Assembly: GCA_021740995.1 (NCBI GenBank)
Contig: JAIOYR010000007.1
Span: 1 to 64,000, forward strand
Source: Taibaiella sp.
GTDB lineage: Bacteria > Bacteroidota > Bacteroidia > Chitinophagales > Chitinophagaceae
DNA: 64,000 nucleotides
Direction: 5' to 3'
In this document: one piece after another, positions 20,925-30,503 of the stretch
Position numbering within the stretch: the stretch's first letter is position 1
Layout of the letters: every line of letters starts with the position of its first letter
The notes under the pieces: generated by a model
The model's input: only the letters and a program-made list of their open reading frames with translations
The model's database searches: none
What the model was told of the DNA's origin: nothing
Made by a program: the position numbers and the translations under genes

Positions 20925-21701
20925 TCAGTTATCGTCAATAACCGCGCTGTCCGACGCTATTCCTTTTCTTTTTAGAGTTTCTATAAATGGTACTGTTTCT
21001 GCTATGCCATCGAAGTACCAGTTTGTGGGCATTCTGTTTCCATTTTTGAAGAAGACCACATAATGTGGACTGAAATTTATTGTCTTCTTATTTGTGAGAA
21101 ACCCTTTATAGAAAGTTACTTTTGTCACGTCGTTATATTTGTAGCGTTTCGGCAGCAGAGAAGTAAAGCCTTTATAGCTAAAGCTATCCTGCGAGGTTAC
21201 GATCATCGTTGTCATGGTCATAAACAGCGTTATTGCGAAGGGCACAAACAGTATCTTACTAATCAATCGAAACGAGCTGTCATTGTCATATCCCTCTTTT
21301 ACATTGTGGTAATATTCGAGGTCGCGATAGTTGGCACCAAACAGCAACATTTGAAGTAATGTAGAGACAGTATTGAAGGTGGCTAACCCAAAGAAAAACC
21401 CGGGAATGATGAACATTGTCCAGGTAGCAGGATGGAATACTTTTGGTGCAGAAGCCATACCGTGGCCAATCAGGAGGTACAATCGGTAGAACACCCATCC
21501 GCTTACAACCGGCATTCCAAAGAATTGGAGCATGGCTATGATGCTGGTGGCCACTTTCGCTCGTTTGTACTTACGTCCCAGAGCTTCCCACTCGTCCGGC
21601 AGAAATGAACGTTCTTCTCTGAACGGAAATTTTTTCCTGAAGTAACTCTTTAAACCCGCGGTGAGAGTCTGGCTCAATACTTCTGTTGGATCCGGATTCA
21701 T
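20925..21701 (-). CDS. Hypothetical membrane protein
   Basis: Several TM segments; ATGA-type overlap with the downstream-oriented VanZ-like gene. Confidence 0.65.
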   Translation of the reverse strand: MNPDPTEVLSQTLTAGLKSYFRKKFPFREERSFLPDEWEALGRKYKRAKVATSIIAMLQFFGMPVVSGWVFYRLYLLIGHGMASAPKVFHPATWTMFIIPGFFFGLATFNTVSTLLQMLLFGANYRDLEYYHNVKEGYDNDSSFRLISKILFVPFAITLFMTMTTMIVTSQDSFSYKGFTSLLPKRYKYNDVTKVTFYKGFLTNKKTINFSPHYVVFFKNGNRMPTNWYFDGIAETVPFIETLKRKGIASDSAVIDDN

Positions 21702-22102
21702 GGATAGGGCGTGTTTTTATTAGCAAAATGGGCTCCGATGTAAAAAACAGCCATTCCCAGCGCTGCACCCACACCATCGGCTACAGCATCCATCAGCTCC
21801 ATACTACGACCCAATGAGGTAAGCAAACCCTGCATCACCTCTATAAAACAACCAAGCACAACAGATATAAAGAAGAGGGTAAAAAGTTGAAAAGTAGTAG
21901 CGCCGGGTCGCACACACAACCATAAAAAAGTAAAAACCCCGAAGAGTACAAAGTGCGTCCACTTGTCTATAAGTGGCACAGACACATGGGGTAGCTCAGG
22001 AGCAGGTGTGAGGCACCCAATAAAAATAAGCAAGGTCCATAGTATAGCTATGAACCTTGCCTGTTTGGTATAAGGAGAATCCTGTAAAAATAACCGTTTC
22101 AT
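21698..22102 (-). CDS. VanZ family membrane protein
   Basis: 'FIGCLTPAPELPHVSVPLIDKWTHFVLFGVFTFLW...GCFIEVMQGLLTSLGRSMELMDAVADGVGAALG'. Confidence 0.88.
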   Translation of the reverse strand: MKRLFLQDSPYTKQARFIAILWTLLIFIGCLTPAPELPHVSVPLIDKWTHFVLFGVFTFLWLCVRPGATTFQLFTLFFISVVLGCFIEVMQGLLTSLGRSMELMDAVADGVGAALGMAVFYIGAHFANKNTPYP

Positions 22103-22104
22103 TA

Positions 22105-22485
22105 TTATTCGCCCACCAACGCACTATATGCAGCTGCATCCAGCAGACCTTCAACATCAGCAGGATTGTCAACGGTCATTTTCACCATCCAGCCAGAGCC
22201 ATATGGGTCTTTGTTTACGTTTTCCGGAGTAGCTTCGAGGTCTGCATTCACCTCTGTAATAGTACCGCTCACCGGCAGGTACAGATCAGATACAGTTTTT
22301 ACCGCCTCTACAGTACCGAAGATTTCATTTGCGCCAAGTGGCTTGCCCACTGCCGAAATGTCTACAAATACTATATCGCCCAGCTCTTTCTGTGCGAAAT
22401 CAGTAACACCTACAGTAGCGGTGTTGCCGTCTATGCTAATCCATTCGTGGTCCTTGGTGTAACGTAATGTGCCTGGAAATTCCAT
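22105..22485 (-). CDS. gcvH: Glycine cleavage system H protein
   Basis: '[36 protein letters not shown]', lipoyl site '[19 protein letters not shown]'. Confidence 0.97.
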   Translation of the reverse strand: MEFPGTLRYTKDHEWISIDGNTATVGVTDFAQKELGDIVFVDISAVGKPLGANEIFGTVEAVKTVSDLYLPVSGTITEVNADLEATPENVNKDPYGSGWMVKMTVDNPADVEGLLDAAAYSALVGE

Positions 22486-22700
22486 TGTATAATGATTTTG
22501 GGATAAAAATAAGGTAAAAAAATTAAAAGAAGGTATCCGGAATCAGCCAAGGGGAAAATGTAACCATAAATATTTTCGGCTGCTGCACTCACAGCCCCCA
22601 AACAGGGCAAAAAACGGGTGATTGTTTGCAAAAACTATTGCCTGGCTTTTACTGTTCACGATACATTCATAACTTCACAACTCAAATCAATATACATACA

Positions 22701-23990
22701 ATGAAATATTTGCCAATACCATCAAAACTATACGAACAGAACCGGCAACGTTTTATCAAAAAGATGAAGCCAAATTCAGTAGCTATTTTTCCTGCCAGCC
22801 CCACCTTCCCTAAAAGTGGTGATGGTGCTTATGGCTACAAACCCGATGCCGACGTAATGTGGCTCTCGGGTATCGTACAGGAAAAAACAATAGTGGTGCT
22901 TTACCCCGACAATCCGGATAAAAACATGAGGGAAGTACTGGTGCTGCTTCGTCCGAATGAGTTGTTGGAAAAATGGGTAGGACATAAGCTGCGCAAGGAT
23001 GAAGCCACGGCCATATCGGGCATCAAAAATGTGCAGTGGCTGGATGGTGTAGACACTATGCTGCAGGTGATGATGAACACTGCCGACTATGTGTATGTGA
23101 ACACCAATGAGCACAACAGACTGGACACAGAGTTGCTGCGCACAGACCTTGTTTTTGTACATGAGCTGATGAAGAAATATCCGGCGCACAATTATGAGCG
23201 GGCCGCCAGGGTAATGAAAGAGCTGCGTGCCATAAAAACAAAAGAAGAAGTTGATGTGACTAAGGAAGCAATAGCTATCACTGCCAAAACACTCGATAGA
23301 GTACTGAAATTTGTGAAGCCAGGCGTAATGGAGTATGAGATTGAGGCTGAGATAACGCATGAGTTTCTGCGCAACCGTGCTACAGGCCATGCTTACGGCT
23401 GCATCATCGCCTCGGGTGACAGAGCGCGCACCCTGCATTACGAAGAGAACAATCAGGAGTGTAAAGATGGCGAATTGCTGCTGATGGATTTTGGGGCAGA
23501 GTATGGCAACTACAATGCAGATCTTACACGTACCATACCTGTAAACGGAAAATTCACCAAGCGGCAGAAGGAAGTATACAATGCCTGCCTGGCAGTACAC
23601 AACCATGGCAAGAGTATACTAAAGCCCGGAATTCTGTTCCCCGATTATGTGAAGGGCATAAATGCGGAGATGGAAAAACAACTGTTGAAGATAGGGCTTA
23701 TCAGTAAGACGGATGTAAAGAATCAGGACCCTGAGAACCCCGCCTACCGCAAGTATTTCTATCATGGCGTATCGCACCATCTGGGGCTGGTAGTGCATGA
23801 TGTTGGCTCTTATACCGATGCAGTAAAAGAGGGTATGCTCTTCACCATAGAGCCCGGTATCTACGTAGAGGAAGAGCAAATGGGCATACGCATAGAAAAC
23901 AATATCTGGATTACTAAAACAGGAAACATTGACCTCTTCAAAGGAATACCAATAACAACTGACGAAATAGAAGCAGCAATGAAGCGGTAA
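22701..23990 (+). CDS. Xaa-Pro aminopeptidase (aminopeptidase P)
   Basis: 'LLLMDFGAEYGNYNADLTRTIPVNGKFT', 'FYHGVSHHLGLVVHDVG', 'GMLFTIEPGIYV'. ATG at 22701 preferred. Confidence 0.93.
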   Translation: MKYLPIPSKLYEQNRQRFIKKMKPNSVAIFPASPTFPKSGDGAYGYKPDADVMWLSGIVQEKTIVVLYPDNPDKNMREVLVLLRPNELLEKWVGHKLRKDEATAISGIKNVQWLDGVDTMLQVMMNTADYVYVNTNEHNRLDTELLRTDLVFVHELMKKYPAHNYERAARVMKELRAIKTKEEVDVTKEAIAITAKTLDRVLKFVKPGVMEYEIEAEITHEFLRNRATGHAYGCIIASGDRARTLHYEENNQECKDGELLLMDFGAEYGNYNADLTRTIPVNGKFTKRQKEVYNACLAVHNHGKSILKPGILFPDYVKGINAEMEKQLLKIGLISKTDVKNQDPENPAYRKYFYHGVSHHLGLVVHDVGSYTDAVKEGMLFTIEPGIYVEEEQMGIRIENNIWITKTGNIDLFKGIPITTDEIEAAMKR

Positions 23991-24011
23991 CCCTTACCGG
24001 GAACTATTTTA

Positions 24012-24052
24012 AAACAGCCACCATATCTTTCGGATATAGTGGCTGTTTTTAT
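24012..24052. terminator. Bidirectional terminator between convergent genes
   Basis: AAACAGCCAC...GTGGCTGTTT stem with inner pairing, A-run and T-run on the two sides. Confidence 0.75.
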
Positions 24053-24069
24053 TAGCTGTGAAATGCTCC

Positions 24070-26691
24070 TTACATCAGCATTCCGTCCTCCACTGCTTTA
24101 TATTTTTTTATCTGCTCCAGTGCATCCGGCACTACGTCGCTGGTTATTACGATGAAGCTGTCTTTGATAGCGTTTTTGATAGCATATTCTATAGCGTCCG
24201 CTTCTTTTTTGATTACAGTTATCTTTTTATTGGCATCTACATTATGTATGCCCTGTGACATCAGTGCTATTATTTCTTCTTCGCTCCTGCCACGCAGGTT
24301 TTTGTCCTGTCTGATGATTATTTCATCAAATATCTTTGCAGCAGCCTCGCCAAGAGATATGATATCTTCATCCCTGCGGTCGCCCACGCCGGCTATGATA
24401 CCTATTTTTGCAGTAGCATCTACCGATTTTATAAACTTACCTATTGCTGTTATACCATGCGTATTGTGCGCATAGTCTATCATCACAGAGTAGTTGCGGA
24501 AGTGGAACATATTCATGCGTCCCGGTGTCAGTGCCGGCGATGGTGTGAATGTTTGTAGCGCCTGCCGTATATCTTCTGTTTTGAAATCCTGTACATAAGC
24601 AGCCAGTGTTGCCGCCAGTGCATTGGCCACGTTGAACTCTGCCATACCACTGAATGTCAGTGGTACATTGGTTACTTTCTCCACCCGTATTTTCCACGTT
24701 CCTTTCAGTATGGTGATGTAGCCGTTTTCGTATATGGCAGCCAGGCCACCCTTGGCACAATGCCTTTTAATGCGTGCACTATGTTCATTGAGCGAGAAGT
24801 AGGCTACCTTGCATTTCAGGTCTTTGTGCATCTCGTATACCAGGTCATCATCGGCATTGAGTATAGCATATCCCTCGGGGAATACTGTTTGTGCTGCTAC
24901 GGCTTTTACCTTTGCCAGTTTTTCTATAGAGTCTATGCCACTCAGCCCCAGATGGTCTTCTGCTACATTGGTTACTACTGCCACGTCACAGTTGTGAAAA
25001 CCCAGACCGGCGCGCAATATGCCGCCACGGGCACATTCCAGCACTGCATAGTTCACCGTAGGGTCGCGCAGCACAAACTCTGCCGATACAGGACCGGTAC
25101 AGTCGCCCTTCATCATCAGCTGGTTTTGTATGTATACACCATCGGTAGTGGTGAAGCCTACTTTGTAGCCCATTTGTTTTACTATGTGGGCTATTAGTCT
25201 TGTGGTTGTTGTTTTACCATTGGTACCAGATACAGCTATTATGGGTATGCGTGCGCTAGTGCCGGGCGGGTATAGCATATCTATTACCGGCTCAGCTACA
25301 TTGCGGGGCAGGCCTTCGGTAGGGTCCAGGTGCATACGGAAGCCCGGTGCAGCATTCACTTCCAGCACAGAGCCACCATTTTCTGTAATCGGTGTAGACA
25401 GGTCGCTGGCCATAATGTCTATACCGCAGATATTGAGCCCTATGATGCGGGCTATGCGCTCGCACATAAACACATTGGTGGGGTGCACAAAGTCTGTTAC
25501 ATCGGTCGCAGTACCGCCCGTGCTCAGGTTGGCAGTGGGTTTCAGCCACAGCTCTTCTTTATTGGCTAGTACCGTTTCCAGCGTATACCCTTTCTTTTCC
25601 AGTATATCGAGGGTGAAATGGTCTATTTTGATAGCAGTGAGCACTTTCTCATGACCATAGCCACGGCGGGGGTCACTATTCACTATATCTATCAGCTCCT
25701 GAATCGTGTGTTTCCCATCGCCCGTCACAGCGGCGGGCGTGCGCAGTGCTGCTGCTACAAACTTGTAGTTGATAACCAGCACCCTGAAGTCGAAACCGGT
25801 AATAAACTTTTCACAGATTACCGCACGCCCATACACCTTGGCAGCCTTTAGCCCTGTTACAGCATCTTCCCAGGTGCGTATGTTAGTAGTAGCGCCCTTG
25901 CCATGGTTGCCATTTACCGGCTTGGTTACTATAGGGTAGCCTATCTTGTCTATGGCGGCTTTCAGGTCTTCTTCGTCATATATTATCTTACCCCTCGGTA
26001 CTGGGATTTCCGATGCTTCCAGCAGATTTTTCGTTTCTTCTTTATCGCAAGCTATTTCTACTGCTATGCTGCTGGTGGTGCTGGCTACTGTGGCCTGCAC
26101 CCGCAACTGGTTTACGCCATATCCCAGTTGCACCAGCGAATGACGGTTGAGACGGATGTATGGTATTTTTCTCCGTATCGCTTCCTCTACTATAGCGCCG
26201 GTGCTTGGGCCCAGTCGTTCATTCTCACGTATTTCGCGTAGCGACTGTATATCTGCTTCCAGGTCATACGGCAATCCATCTATAAGAGCCTCAGCTATTT
26301 TTACTGCTGCCTTTGCGGTAAAGATGCCTGCCTTTGCCTCGTGGTAAGAAAACACCACATGGTACACACCGGGTTCTTTAGTTTCGCGTGTGCGCCCAAA
26401 GCCGGTTTCCATACCTGCCAGCGTCTGCAGCTCCAGAGCTATGTGCTCTATCACATGCCCCATCCAGGTGCCTTCTTCTATCCGCTGAAAAAATCCTCCC
26501 GGTACTCCTTCTGAGCAGCGGTGTTCATATAGTGTAGGCATCAGTGCTGTCAGTCTTTCCTGAAACCCCGGTATCTTGTCAGTAGGCCGCTGCTCCATCT
26601 CCTCCAGATCCAGCAACATCACGATTAGTTTATGCCTGTTTGCCGACCAGTAATTAGGGCCGCTCATTGCTTTTATATCCAGTATTTTCAT
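24070..26691 (-). CDS. cphA: Cyanophycin synthetase
   Basis: Full-length N-terminal domain, ATP-grasp ('YPIVTKPVNGNHGKGATTNI') and Mur-ligase-like domain ('IPIIAVSGTNGKTTTTRLIAHI'). Confidence 0.96.
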   Translation of the reverse strand: MKILDIKAMSGPNYWSANRHKLIVMLLDLEEMEQRPTDKIPGFQERLTALMPTLYEHRCSEGVPGGFFQRIEEGTWMGHVIEHIALELQTLAGMETGFGRTRETKEPGVYHVVFSYHEAKAGIFTAKAAVKIAEALIDGLPYDLEADIQSLREIRENERLGPSTGAIVEEAIRRKIPYIRLNRHSLVQLGYGVNQLRVQATVASTTSSIAVEIACDKEETKNLLEASEIPVPRGKIIYDEEDLKAAIDKIGYPIVTKPVNGNHGKGATTNIRTWEDAVTGLKAAKVYGRAVICEKFITGFDFRVLVINYKFVAAALRTPAAVTGDGKHTIQELIDIVNSDPRRGYGHEKVLTAIKIDHFTLDILEKKGYTLETVLANKEELWLKPTANLSTGGTATDVTDFVHPTNVFMCERIARIIGLNICGIDIMASDLSTPITENGGSVLEVNAAPGFRMHLDPTEGLPRNVAEPVIDMLYPPGTSARIPIIAVSGTNGKTTTTRLIAHIVKQMGYKVGFTTTDGVYIQNQLMMKGDCTGPVSAEFVLRDPTVNYAVLECARGGILRAGLGFHNCDVAVVTNVAEDHLGLSGIDSIEKLAKVKAVAAQTVFPEGYAILNADDDLVYEMHKDLKCKVAYFSLNEHSARIKRHCAKGGLAAIYENGYITILKGTWKIRVEKVTNVPLTFSGMAEFNVANALAATLAAYVQDFKTEDIRQALQTFTPSPALTPGRMNMFHFRNYSVMIDYAHNTHGITAIGKFIKSVDATAKIGIIAGVGDRRDEDIISLGEAAAKIFDEIIIRQDKNLRGRSEEEIIALMSQGIHNVDANKKITVIKKEADAIEYAIKNAIKDSFIVITSDVVPDALEQIKKYKAVEDGMLM

Positions 26692-26712
26692 TGCTTACAT
26701 GTTTTAATTCTA

Positions 26713-26877
26713 TTAAGGAATGTTGGCAAAATAATTTCTACAATATGGCGAAATTATTTTTCTTTTTTTCAAGGCGGAAAAACTGAGAATAGCGAACTAT
26801 TTAAAGCTTTTTTCAACGAAGAAAAAATGGAAAAGAATAAGCCGGTGTGTGGAAATTATTTTGCCATCGTTCCTAAG
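26713..26877 (-). promoter_or_regulatory. Inverted-repeat element in the cphA upstream region
   Basis: 27-nt arms 26713-26739 and 26851-26877 pair at 22/27; a further perfect 11-bp hairpin 26728-26738/26750-26760. Confidence 0.5.
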
Positions 26878-27254
26878 GTAATAACTTTTTTGGCAAGAGA
26901 TAAAATATCGTCCACAATATTTGAAAATCAGTAAAATATATTGAGTCATATTTAATATATTATAGGCTCTTTTTGAATTTTCTTTGCTGTTCAGGTAATG
27001 AGTTTTTTCTTCTTTGTACTGACATCATTTCAACATTAAAATTCGTCTTTGAATGCAGGCGCTTTGCGACCTTTGCGTACATTTTACAAGCTATGATTCT
27101 TTGCGGCTTTGCGTGAAATTTTTTTTGTGCCGTTTTCTGATGTTGAACGGGTCTGATACACCTCAAAATTCACCCCTGCACACATCGGGTATTTATTGCT
27201 ATCTTGGGGCTTCTTTTCATCCAAATAGTGTAGGTTTGCAGCTACGGTAAGTTC

Positions 27255-29408
27255 ATGAGGTTAAAGATATTTATACTTTTATTGTTTGCTATTTGGGGTG
27301 CAGGGCGTAGTACTGCTCAGATAGGTGCCAACTACACCCAACCCCGCATTCTTATTTTGCTCGACAAGTCGTCGAGTATGATAAACCTATGGGATGGCGG
27401 CAGGCAGAAGTCGAAAGTGGCTAACGAAGTCATACTGCGGCTCATGGACAGTGTATACAGGGTAAACAAAGACGTGGAGTTCTCGCTCCGTGTATTTGGT
27501 CATCAGTATACGGTAGACGAAAACAACTGCCGCGACACCCGCAACGAGGTGCCCTTTCGCAAAGACAACAGGCTTCAGATGGAGTATCGCCTCGACGATA
27601 TTCAACCCTTGGGAGTTACTTCTATTGCCTATGCACTGCAGCAGGCTGCCGACAATGATCTGGTAGATGTATCCCAAAATGCGTACAGCATTATTCTCAT
27701 TACCGATGGTGGCGAAAGCTGCGGGGGCGATATCTGTGAGGTCATGCGGAAGCTCTCCGAAAGCAAGGTATTCTTCAGGCCTTACATTGTAAACCTCGAA
27801 ACCGCACCCCAGCTCAAAACTGCTTATGCCTGCATGGGCGACTATCTGGAGGTGACCAAAAACAATGATATACCGGCGGCAGTCAGCAAGATTGTCAATG
27901 CTTTCAGACCGGTTATTGGTATTTCTAATACCGAATATACCAAGGTAAAAGAGATAGCCGCTAAAACACCTACGGTACTCAATGTAAAAATACCGGACAT
28001 CAAAATCACAGACACCATCAAGGCTACGCTTACCGGTGGTACCATTGCTGCCATACCCACTCCTATACCGGGTTTGAAAATAGGTGCACCCAAATCACCG
28101 AAACCGCAAACAACCACGGTACCCGCTTTTATGGCATCTGCCGCCACCGAAGAGGAGCCTGCTAGCCTGCCAGTATTCACCATCGGCAGAGTAACACCTG
28201 AGGGACTCAGACAGATAGACATTGCTGCCGCCGGCACTACCAGACCCAGAGCTGTAACACCTCCTGTTTTTGTTCCCACTATTGCAGAGGAAGAAGCGGT
28301 GCGCCCTACGCCCGAAACCATAACACGCCTTGCGGCATCGCCTTACAGGCAGGTAAGTATAGTGCCGATAGCTGCCCGCATGAATCCTGTTGCTAATCTG
28401 CCAGCCTTTGTACCTATGGTTGCCGATGAAATACCGGAACGCCCTGCACCCGAAAAAATCGCACAATTGCCGGTGACGCCACCTAAGCGCATAATGACCA
28501 TTATACTGCTCGATGCCGATGGCTCTATGTTTCGTCAGCGCAAGCTGCCACCTATGCCACCGCTTCGGTTCGATGCTGTGGCTGCTGTAACACCCGCAAA
28601 GAATGTGGCTACCGGTCCTAAGATATCAGTGGGCACACCGGTAGACTACAAGGTAGAAACCGAAGACGCAGCCGAAACTACTGTAGAGGTGTACTTCACT
28701 AATGGCAAGGGAAAGTTTTATGCCACCACGCCACAGATAATGCTGATAGACCCTGTTTCGGGTACCTTGTCAAGGCGCTTTTACCGCACGGTAGATGCCA
28801 ATGGCAATCCCGATGCACAAACCAACATACCCCCCGGCAAGTATCATCTCACCTTCTCCGAGACGCGTAGCCTCTATGTAAATAATGTAACAGTAGAAGC
28901 CAACAAAAGGAATAAAATAATAGTAACCGTAAATAAGGCTAGCCTCAGCTTTGAATACGCCAATAATATCTCCAGGCCCATCACAGAGTTTTCTGCTATC
29001 GTCAAAGAGCTCTTCATAGAAAATGGCAAACTCACTACTCAGAAGTGTAATGAGAAACTGGTTTACGAGCCAGGCAATTACCATGTTATCATCAATACCT
29101 TCCCGCAGGATGTGCGCAATATAGACCTCGACTTCAACGAAAAAATCATCAAGATTCTACAGCCCGGATTTGCAAAGTTTGTGGCAGAAGAGGGCATGGC
29201 AAGTGTAACACTTTATCAGCGCCTGGGCGATAAGTTCCTGTCGTTTCACACACTCAGCCTCAAGGACCCTGCTGCCAGTCACCTGCGCATACAGCCCGGC
29301 GAATATCAGGCACACTATCACAAAGGTCCCGGCGGTCAGCATGCGTCTGAGAAGGTAGTGACATTCATAGTAAAGGCCACCGAGGAAACAGAAGTAATAC
29401 TGAATTAA
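27255..29408 (+). CDS. Secreted von Willebrand factor A-domain protein
   Basis: Signal peptide; 'PRILILLDKSSSMINLWDGG', 'YSIILITDGGESCGGD'. Confidence 0.85.
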   Translation: MRLKIFILLLFAIWGAGRSTAQIGANYTQPRILILLDKSSSMINLWDGGRQKSKVANEVILRLMDSVYRVNKDVEFSLRVFGHQYTVDENNCRDTRNEVPFRKDNRLQMEYRLDDIQPLGVTSIAYALQQAADNDLVDVSQNAYSIILITDGGESCGGDICEVMRKLSESKVFFRPYIVNLETAPQLKTAYACMGDYLEVTKNNDIPAAVSKIVNAFRPVIGISNTEYTKVKEIAAKTPTVLNVKIPDIKITDTIKATLTGGTIAAIPTPIPGLKIGAPKSPKPQTTTVPAFMASAATEEEPASLPVFTIGRVTPEGLRQIDIAAAGTTRPRAVTPPVFVPTIAEEEAVRPTPETITRLAASPYRQVSIVPIAARMNPVANLPAFVPMVADEIPERPAPEKIAQLPVTPPKRIMTIILLDADGSMFRQRKLPPMPPLRFDAVAAVTPAKNVATGPKISVGTPVDYKVETEDAAETTVEVYFTNGKGKFYATTPQIMLIDPVSGTLSRRFYRTVDANGNPDAQTNIPPGKYHLTFSETRSLYVNNVTVEANKRNKIIVTVNKASLSFEYANNISRPITEFSAIVKELFIENGKLTTQKCNEKLVYEPGNYHVIINTFPQDVRNIDLDFNEKIIKILQPGFAKFVAEEGMASVTLYQRLGDKFLSFHTLSLKDPAASHLRIQPGEYQAHYHKGPGGQHASEKVVTFIVKATEETEVILN

Positions 29409-29414
29409 AGACCT

Positions 29415-29852
29415 ATGGAAAACCTGGAAATCATCACCATTACCCCATCATCGCCCGAGTATGCCGAAGTCTTTGGTCTGCGCGACGAGATACTGCGCAA
29501 GCCACTGGGCATGTCGCTCAAAAACGATGACCTTTCCAGAGACCACACCGATATTATATTAGTAGGCAAGCACAATGGCAGCGTTATTGTATGCCTTATG
29601 TTGCATCACCTGGACGATACACAAATGCAGTTGCGCCAGATGGCAGTACACAGTCAGTGGCAGGGCAAGGGTGCCGGCAAACAACTGGTACAAGCCGCCG
29701 AAAAACTTGCAGCCGACAGAGGTTATAAAACCATGGTACTCCACGCACGCAAAACCGCTCTGGGCTTCTACGCAGCTATGAACTACGGCACCTCTGGCAG
29801 CGAGTTCGAAGAAGTAGGCATCCCGCATTACATCATGCTAAAGGACTTATAG
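29415..29852 (+). CDS. GNAT family N-acetyltransferase
   Basis: 'LRQMAVHSQWQGKGAGKQLVQAAEKLAADRGYKTMVLHARKTALGFYAAMNYG'. Confidence 0.93.
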   Translation: MENLEIITITPSSPEYAEVFGLRDEILRKPLGMSLKNDDLSRDHTDIILVGKHNGSVIVCLMLHHLDDTQMQLRQMAVHSQWQGKGAGKQLVQAAEKLAADRGYKTMVLHARKTALGFYAAMNYGTSGSEFEEVGIPHYIMLKDL

Positions 29853-29868
29853 TATCCGCGCTACTTTC

Positions 29869-30046
29869 AATGTAACATGAGCAGAAAGCTTGGGTAGATA
29901 GTAAGGGAATTCCCCTCCTTTTTTCAAGGAGTGGGATGCAGTAAAAAAGCGAAGGCTTTTTTACTGCTGGGGTGGTAAACTTACGGGTGTCTAATAATAC
30001 TTGTCAATGGCAGCCGCGCCGAACCGTGACATGCTCGGTTTATGTT
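29869..30046. repeat. Dispersed structured intergenic repeat, copy 2
   Basis: Shares GGGAATTCCCCTCCTTTTTT..., GTAAAAAAGCGAAG, CTGGGGTGGTAAA and TTACGGGT..TAATAATACTTGTCA with 5528-5700. Confidence 0.8.
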
Positions 30047-30403
30047 AGGTAGATAGGCACGTTTGCTCTATGCAGGTGCTTTTTATAATATACCGCTATC
30101 ATTTTTGTTATTATTGCATACGCCAAATAGCAGTATTGTCAAGAGAAGCGGACAAAAGTCGAACTTCTTTGTGAAAGATTTAGAAAAAATGCAGGCATTC
30201 TAAAGTTCGATTCCTCTTAGGGGCACAGATTACCCGATCTTCCCCGATTTTACTCTATAGGGTGCACATCGAATTACGAAACGCATTTGAGGAAATCTCA
30301 AAATGATTGAAAATACCGAAAATCAATAGCAACACATCCGTCTGTTTTACTCCATTACTCTAATCTACATTTTATTGCTCTAAATATGTAGCTTTGTCAA
30401 AAT

Positions 30404-30465
30404 GAAGACCGTCAGTGACGGGATCTTCTTTCTTGTTCGGGATGCATTGCGGAACTTCCCGTACA
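30404..30465. repeat. Tandem imperfect hairpins (REP-like), function unknown
   Basis: GAAGA-CCGTC-agt-GACGG-ga-TCTTC and TTGT-t-CGGGA...TCCCG-t-ACAA adjacent to each other. Confidence 0.45.
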
Positions 30466-30503
30466 ACGGAATCATTTCTAACACACTATTTCATTTCCAA
30501 TTA

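Noticed and set aside
22776-23606. 276-aa antisense ORF over aminopeptidase P
   Set aside because: Cys/His/Tyr-rich antisense shadow of a well-supported CDS.
27842-28466. Antisense ORFs over the vWA protein
   Set aside because: Low-complexity V/S/A/T-rich shadow frames without domains.
30198-30228. AAAGTTCGATTCCTCTTAGGGGCACA resembles the 3' end of a tRNA (possible att remnant)
   Set aside because: The T-stem does not pair (TAAAG vs CCTCT) and no partner tRNA is present in the window.
30402-30503. N-terminal extension of the zinc-ribbon ORF
   Set aside because: It is encoded by the hairpin element; the zinc-ribbon domain starts right after the ATG at 30504.
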